Positions 58,701 to 64,000 of a stretch of 64,000 bases of DNA are shown in pieces. The first letter of the stretch is position 1, and every line of letters starts with the position of its first letter. The position numbers and the translations under genes are program-made. The stretch lies in the NCBI GenBank assembly GCA_037043235.1, contig JAWRVZ010000039.1, positions 2,931,001 through 2,995,000 of the forward strand. Direction: 5' to 3'. This DNA comes from Rhodeus uyekii. Taxonomy: Eukaryota > Chordata > Actinopteri > Cypriniformes > Acheilognathidae. The notes under the pieces are model-generated. The model worked only from the letters and a program-made list of their open reading frames with translations, had not been told where the DNA came from and did no database searches.

Positions 58701-61700
58701 ACAGATACATATTCAGATTTTGTCATGGAGATCTCTGTAAATAGTAATATATATTAAAATTAAATTAAAACATCAAAAATGAGGGATTCAAGAAATATAG
58801 GTAAAAGGCATTTGACCAAATCTAACAGCTCACCTGTTCCTTCTTCTGTAAGCACTGCCTCAACATGAAGAGAATTCAGAAGCCGGTCCTTTAGTGTGGC
58901 GTTGAAAAAGACTGATGCATCTAAGGTATGGATGGCACAGCCTGTCTTTTTTATCTAATTATAATGAAAGAACGCGAACAAAGAACATTAACTAAAGAGT
59001 GGTTTAATTGGTTAAATGGTGGAAAGGTAACGTGCCATCATTTACTTTTACTGTGTCAACTCACATACCTCAATGGTTTCCTCTAAACATACAGGATCGG
59101 CACGAGAGGTAAGGTAGGATAAATTATTACGACACACTTTCACCCATGATTTACCAGGTACAGGCTGTCCATAAGTGTATCTGTGAAAAATATACAAGCA
59201 ACTGATCAAGCATAGCGTTGAGTTAAGCAACTACAGTGGAACACACTTATCTCGACCTCGGTTATCTCGCCAACCTGATTATGTCGACGTTTTTGAAGTG
59301 GAACTGCCAAACTCCCTATTTGTCTTGGCATTTTCTTTTCGGTTATGTCGATAATTTTATCAATTTATTTTTATTTCATACCCTAATATCTCGAGCACAA
59401 AAGTGGGACAAAGTCGCCAAATAATATCAGTTATCTCGATCCCTGTGACTAATGATCGAACCGAGCTCACGGCGCATGTCCTGAGTTCGCGTTGCACGTG
59501 CATCACGTTCTGTATAGTCGTTCACTCCAATGACGCTTCACTCACAGTACCGTGTAGCCGCAGAAGAACTCGTGCAAAAATCAAAAATAAAAGAAAAAGC
59601 AGAAGTAAAGAAACCATATTAACTGCGTGTGCAATACTTTCAGAACTGTATCAGAGCGAAATGACTGTTATGAGCGAATGTGTTTGTGTGTTGTGACTTT
59701 ACGCTGTGAGTGGAATTGTGTTTGCAATGTTGGAAAATTTAATTAAGGGTTTGTATCGAGAATCAAAGGTGGTTTTTACTGTATACTGGTAAATCTTGTA
59801 ACGGCTGTCAGAGTGGTTGATGACTGCCCAGATGTTAAATGGAAACGAAAGAAAACTCGAAGCGAAACAGGGTCACACTAGATTTATAGATGGGTTTTGC
59901 ACCAGCACACTCTTCTCAAACATGTAAAGAGGGTAAGTACAAACCAGGAAAAAGAAAACACTCCGACAAACAAAAGAAGGAAAATAGAAACAGTAGATTA
60001 TGCTATATAACAGTCAACGGTAGAGCATGGCCGCATGGCATGGCTCTCTCCTTACTCAAAAACACTCTCCTCCCCGTGCACGCACTCACACCAGAAAAGT
60101 GTGCACACAACAGCATACGCTGTCTTAAAGGTATATTCCCAACATAAAGTAGCTGTTACAATCTCGGCTGTTAGTTGGTGCACATATGCCTTTTGTTGTT
60201 AGCAAACATATACAGTGCATGTACATTTTTATAGCATGCCGATCGCTTCATCAAATTAATCGCCATATTGGGTGTTGGTTATCTCAATCCTCAGTTATCG
60301 CAATGCTTTTTTGCAACCCCCGAGGCCGTCGACATAACCGGGTTCCACTGTAATATATTAGGACGGGGGTTACAATAAGTAACTGAACCCAGAGTTTAAA
60401 ACAATAAAAAAAAAAAAAATCTGATTAAAGATTATATCCAAGTAATGTAATTGTGCCAAGAATGGAAGAATACACTTCTCTGTTACGCACTGCTCTTTTA
60501 ATGCAAAAAATAAAATAAACCACTCACTTTCCGCAAACCTCAATTATCAGTTCCTCTTCTTCAACACACACTTCATTTGGGATTTTTACAGTAACTTCAA
60601 ACTTAGGTAAAACTAGAAATCAGAAGGCAGAAATAATTTAGTTATTAGTAGTTATTCAATAGTACTCAAGTTAGATATGAATATATAAACATGTTATTGA
60701 AATTGAACTCTGCAAATAGTTTGTTTTTATGACTTACCATATTTCTTCACCTCAAAATCATGTGAGATCATCCTGTCATCAATAAAAGCCTTCAGTCTGT
60801 ACATGCCTTGACGGGCCTCTGGGTTTAATTCATAAGAACGCTGCAAAATCCACCGTGTTGAAGAAACATTTGTCCATTGACCAATCCGGTTACCTTGACT
60901 GTCCTGTTTCATGCCAAAGACACAGTGCAGATATTTCCTTACAGTCAACTACACAAATCCTGACTATCAATGAAGAAATATATAATTAACCTACAGAAAA
61001 TACAATAATTGTAAATATAACAGAATTTACAAAGTAGATTTAAAAGGTGTGATTGTTACGACTGCAGAATATTTTGTGTTCTTACCTCAAGCACAACTGT
61101 ACTATACTGTAAAAGAGTAAATCACAGTTTTAATTATATCAAGTAATATTCAACAATGCAAGAAAAACAATGAGGATGATAAAGATGCAAGATAAACATA
61201 TCAGACCTGCTGATCAAGGGGTGCAAAGTTTGTATCCATGGTAACAACTCTGAAGTTCACTGTAAAATAGAAATGTGAATTAAAAAACTTGTCGTCAGCT
61301 CTTATGTAATGGACAACGCTTACAGCCAGTATTATATGGTAGGAGTGTTAAACTCCTGAGGTGCCACAGAGTTTAGTCTCAACCCTGCAAAAACACATGA
61401 ACTTATAATGGACAAATAAATCTGAAAGATTTAGGTCTACATCCAAAGACTTAATTTAAAATAAATTCATATAGACATTGATATCAAGAAATTTACATCA
61501 TCAGTTGTTTGTAATTACAGTGTTTAGGCTGAATAAAGGCTTGAATGTTCAAACAGACACTAGATGACCATCCTTGTGTTTCCAAAGCTGTTAGATTTCA
61601 AAGACACTCATCTTTATCTGCTTTCCTTATCTTTTCTTCTGCTCCTCTTTTCTGTTTACAAGTTTGTAAATCCATTGAACTGATTACTTCATACTCTTTT

Positions 61701-62767
61701 ACTATCTGCTGGTTTGTGCAACATTTGTAATGTTTGGCCTATGGCGCTACAACAGTTCATTGCATGATCCTAACAAGCTTTACTTAATGTAAATGTGCAA
61801 CATCAGCTTTGATCAGGGTTTAGATGTCAGTGACACCAGCTTTATTTACTGAGGTTTAGCCTTTGAAACATTCACAGCTCACCTGTCTGTCCTGGAATAT
61901 AGATGGGTTTATCAGTCTGGATAAAGGTCAGAGGATGGTAAGGCCTGAACAAGACTTTTCTCTCTTCAGTCATCTTGAAAGTCTCTCCCTGAAGTTCAAC
62001 CTTCATTTTCTGCACTGATTCTGCTGTGATCAGAGGAGCCTGATGAGAAATAATATACTATTCACAACCTGACATCACCAAACTAGATTGATAACGGTGA
62101 AACTAACATATTTGATTATATATTTATAATCTTGTACAGATTTTGATGGCAGACCTTGAAGTTAAAGCAGCGATGAAACTCTTCCTCAGCTTTCTCCTGC
62201 AGCAGTAAAGTGCTCTGGTTACCATGAACCAGATGAATGTTCATGACAAGGCTTTCATTGGGCTTGAGAAGACTTGCACACAGTTTGGCGTCAGATCCCG
62301 ACTCAATCACTGCAGGAAATGTCACCATGAAATATCTGTCCAGAAAAAAATTATCCAGTGGTTAGATACAATAAGAAATACTAAAATTATAAAATAGGAC
62401 TGAAATTTAATACAAATAATTTGCTATTGTTCAATTATATGAGAAGAGAGAACACTAGAGCAAAATGTGTAGTGAAGTCTGACTGATTGATTGACTGATA
62501 CTTTACTTTTCGTGTCTATAATTATGAATGATCTTACACATGAATTATTTCAAACAGCAAACCTTACTGTGCAACATACATCATAACAGAAATCAAGACT
62601 TATCTCACACAATGACAAATGATATTCTAATAATTTATCCTACCACATTGCATCTCTCAGCACAAAGAGTCAAAAACTTACGGCCCAGATGTGTGTCCAT
62701 TAACACAGATCAGGAGGAAAGAGAGCAGAAGAAGCCCTTTCCAACAGCAGCTAATATTCAGAGCCAT
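47573..62767 (-). CDS. a2ml: Alpha-2-macroglobulin-like protein, copy D (complete, 34 exons)
   Basis: This is a complete minus-strand A2M gene with the ATG at 62765-62767 and TGA at 47573-47575. The 34 exons sum to 4311 bases (1436 residues). The signal peptide is MALNISCCWKGLLLLSFLLI followed by CVNG, and the mature start is near HTSGPYFMVTF. It has RPRR in exon 15, a distinctive bait in exon 17 (EMYRQHVPVAVMSSLGREF), PETWIWELAEVG, an intact GCGEQ and the receptor-binding domain ending ...TEYTFHCE. No stop or frameshift was seen. The 5' and 3' exons, signal exon, promoter and 3' LTR match copy C, so the two arose by tandem duplication. Introns carry insertions that copy C lacks (55935-57193, 51308-52611, 59234-60350). 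The function is extracellular protease trapping, from family knowledge. Confidence 0.93.
49676..49741. repeat. (TAGA)n microsatellite in copy D intron 25
   Basis: About 16 TAGA units lie next to exon 25. Shorter TAGA/TCTA tracts sit in the same intron of copy A (about 8502-8550) and copy C (about 20915-20960), so the repeat was probably ancestral. Confidence 0.9.
50459..50473 (-). other. Thioester motif GCGEQ, copy D
   Basis: Exon 23 (50353-50529) codes MPYGCGEQNMAVLSPNIY, identical to copies A and C. Confidence 0.95.
51308..52611 (-). mobile_element. pogo/Tigger-like element 1 in copy D intron 21
   Basis: The element starts 'cagcggagttcggttatgtc' and ends '...gtgaaccccacag' between TA dinucleotides. 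Internal sequence matches the element at 59234-60350 in the opposite orientation. The site in copy C intron 21 is empty, so insertion came after the C/D duplication. No intact transposase was seen. A SINE is nested inside it. Confidence 0.65.
51848..52005 (+). repeat. tRNA-derived SINE with A and B boxes
   Basis: The head reads 'cctgtagctcatccagtaga', then 'gttgtgagttcgattcccag'. TAGCTCATCCAG fits a polymerase III A box and GAGTTCGATTCC a B box. A 'cgctttggataaaagcgtct' core follows. It lies within Tigger-like element 1. It is not a tRNA gene: there is no complete cloverleaf. Confidence 0.7.
53547..53685 (-). other. Bait-region exon 17, copy D
   Basis: This 139-base exon, the longest of the three, codes a bait starting EMYRQHVPVAVMSSLGREF, followed by ADDDRDSPAVTIRTIFPETW. 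It offers Arg, Tyr, Met, Val/Ala and Leu-Gly positions. Upstream of PAVTIRT little is shared with copy C beyond a SLG core, although C and D are otherwise close twins. Confidence 0.8.
53980..54140. repeat. Fragment of an interspersed element in copy D intron 16
   Basis: 'gacgtaaccctcattaactg' and the following 'agagacattatcccgtgaga' resemble the termini found in copy A intron 13 and near 16250. Only one end is recognisable. Confidence 0.35.
54594..54813. mobile_element. Fold-back MITE in copy D intron 16
   Basis: About 220 bases form an imperfect palindrome. The left arm 'ggggttattagttccctttc' through 'aaaaggccaatgg' is the inverse of the right arm 'ccattggccttttctgaata' through 'atctaataacccc'. 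It has no coding capacity. Confidence 0.75.
54820..55360. other. Unassigned part of copy D intron 16
   Basis: Several short open frames overlap here on both strands, and the sequence is less AT-rich than its surroundings, so it may be an old retroelement piece. I recognise no domain in it. Confidence 0.3.
55368..55510 (-). repeat. tRNA-derived SINE in copy D intron 16
   Basis: Contains 'catttggcagacgatttta', 'gttccctgggaatcaaaccc' and 'ctactgtttgagctacagaa', the same family as at 27460 and 51848. Confidence 0.6.
55935..57193. mobile_element. hAT-type element in copy D intron 15
   Basis: The element is 1259 bases, starting 'tagggatgtgcaagtgtagt' and ending 'aaaggcacatcccta', with inverted termini. 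It is flanked by an exact 8-base duplication 'atgcatgt' (55927-55934 and 57194-57201). Subterminal 'agtcgac' motifs recur. Copy C has an unoccupied related site, so it inserted after the duplication. No transposase frame was seen. Confidence 0.82.
57294..57305 (-). other. RPRR dibasic motif, copy D exon 15
   Basis: Exon 15 codes ECLHVRPRRAVPTDNAYESL, as in copy C. It is a candidate convertase site. Confidence 0.55.
59234..60350 (+). mobile_element. pogo/Tigger-like element 2 in copy D intron 7
   Basis: The element has inverted ends 'cagtggaacacacttatctc' and '...cataaccgggttccactg' between TA dinucleotides. The right third is the inverse of the start of the element at 51308. It lacks a recognisable DDE transposase. 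Part of its middle (about 59800-60170) may be a later insertion. Confidence 0.7.
62682..62767 (-). other. Signal-peptide exon 1 of copy D
   Basis: This 86-base exon starts at an ATG with A at -3 and G at +4 and ends in phase 2 at GTAAGT. It codes a short polar N-terminus, a Leu-rich hydrophobic core and VNG, a likely signal peptidase site. Intron 1 is 346 bases. Confidence 0.9.
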
Positions 62768-62830
62768 GATGACGAGCGATCATCCAGGTCATGAGATGAA
62801 TTGGACCGTCTCTTTTAAAGGGAATCTCAT
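62768..62830 (-). promoter_or_regulatory. Copy D core promoter
   Basis: The minus strand has a TATA-like TTTAAAA at 62813-62819, about 46-52 bases before the ATG, then GGTCCAATTC and a short leader. An out-of-frame ATG lies in the leader (about 62788-62790). The block is shared with copy C. Confidence 0.5.
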
Positions 62831-62989
62831 GCTAAAGGAGGTCCTTCAAAACATTTGTATTGATCATCTGATTAATGATTCAACCATGTGGTTCAACAAC
62901 CTGTGATAATATGCAACATGTTGGTTTATCCAAAAAATAATTTGTGATGAGTTCGTTGAATGACAAAATACAAGCAATTCAAGACACAC

Positions 62990-64000
62990 GAAAGCTTTAC
63001 TCTTGCACACATTAGAATAAACATTCAGTTCATTATGATGTTCCTGATTGCATAATTCAGGGTTGAATACGGTAACTTAAAAGGTTGCATGTTGGAATTC
63101 AAGCATGCAAATCTAAATATTCAAAAGTCATTTTATTTGCAGTCAAAAGAGAAGTTGAGAAGCTCTGTTCTTTAAGTTAATTCAATAAACTGAGATATTT
63201 AAAGTACATAGTATAAGTGTAACATGTGACCTTCAGAAAACAAATTCCTACTCGTATCCTCATCTACAGAGAAATGCAAATCTATATAGACAAATAGTGA
63301 GCCAAGACAACTGATAATTAACAGCCAGTCAAATACAAACACCCACTCAAACTGAGTGGGAGATATACTGTTAGCTGCCGTTTGCATTTGTTTGTTCTCT
63401 ACTGCCTACATAATATGAAGAAACATGCGTACTGAATGGCACCTAAAAAAAAATTCATGCCATTACCTTAATTCTCCTGAATATTAACTTTATCTCTGAA
63501 AAACTAGTTTGGGTTCTATACTCATTGACCTCATCTCTGCAAAGTCTAACATTGTCACTGCAATTCTGAGCAGCCATTCCTCTATTGATTTAGAGATTAT
63601 TTTGAACCTTGATCTTAGATCAGTATTTTGGATCTCTCTTCTGGTTTAAAAACCATTGCTGCATTTTGGCATTAAATCATACTCTACATCAGGGATTTTC
63701 AATCTTTTCAGACACTTGGACATCACCACTCTCTCAAGCAACCCTGAGACCCCTAATATATAAAAAATATAGATTTTCTATTTAACTGCATTGCAATGTC
63801 TACTGATTGGCTGGCAGTTCTTTTGTTCTTACAGTTTAAATTGCCTTGTGCCGTCTCAGAGACAAGTGTTAAATTTCATAACACCCAATTCAATGGAGTC
63901 TGTATGTTAGATATTTTTATAATTGCCAGTTATATCATGCATTACACATCATTCATGTTCTTTCAAGATAGAAATGTCTATGCCGTTAGAACAGTGGTTC
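62990..64000. other. Flank beyond copy D (no gene seen)
   Basis: Homology with the copy C upstream flank ends near 62985. The remaining kilobase shows no gene. 'cagggattttcaatctttt' at about 63690 and 'cagtggttc' at the window edge resemble hAT (Charlie-like) termini but cannot be confirmed. Confidence 0.4.

Larger units (their letters stand above)
55738..62335 (-). other. Copy D exon map, exons 16-2
   Basis: Exons: 16, 55738-55828; 15, 57258-57383; 14, 57496-57645; 13, 57728-57937; 12, 58045-58278; 11, 58365-58535; 10, 58625-58734; 9, 58834-58954; 8, 59069-59180; 7, 60528-60612; 6, 60738-60903; 5, 61086-61106 (microexon); 4, 61207-61259; 3, 61883-62039; 2, 62155-62335. Exon 1 is 62682-62767. 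Confidence 0.88.

Overview
The window is vertebrate nuclear DNA: split genes with GT-AG introns, dense nested transposons and microsatellites. The transposon mix (Tc1-like, hAT, pogo/Tigger-like, piggyBac-like, DIRS-like, chromodomain Ty3/gypsy, tRNA-derived SINEs) and the protein sequences point to a teleost fish, most likely a cyprinid. That species call is inference, since no marker gene is present.

The only host gene family is alpha-2-macroglobulin (A2M), a secreted thioester protease inhibitor. There are four copies. Copy A (88-10965, +) has exons 2-34 and an open frame; its signal-peptide exon lies left of the window. Copy B (14757-17975, -) is a truncated 3' fragment with no bait or thioester and no exon 31, so it is a pseudogene. 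Copy C (18803-43678, -) and copy D (47573-62767, -) are complete tandem duplicates with 34 exons each. The spliced lengths are 1432 and 1436 codons plus stop, and every splice phase agrees. Copy A would be about 1430 residues with a standard first exon.

The three intact copies keep the signal peptide (C, D), an RPRR dibasic site before the bait, the GCGEQ thioester and the C-terminal receptor-binding domain. They differ strongly in the bait exon, both in sequence and in length (36, 42 and 46 codons). In contrast, exons 18-29 and even their introns are nearly identical between copies, which suggests gene conversion. A and B lie tail to tail and share their last exons and 3' flank as an inverted repeat; B is a mosaic of A-like and C/D-like parts.

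Transposons explain most of the remaining sequence. Copy C's first intron is about 10.4 kb. It holds a young Ty3/gypsy chromovirus (33583-38373) with indistinguishable LTRs and a 5-bp target duplication, a piggyBac-like remnant, and a Tc1-like element inside another putative transposon. Copy C intron 7 holds a five-level nest of insertions. Copy D introns hold two pogo/Tigger-like elements in opposite orientation, a hAT element with an exact 8-bp target duplication, SINEs and a fold-back MITE. Between C and D (44.2-45.8 kb) is a patchwork of local direct and inverted copies that looks like replication template switching. I saw no RNA genes apart from tRNA-derived SINE heads, and no CRISPR arrays or prokaryotic features.
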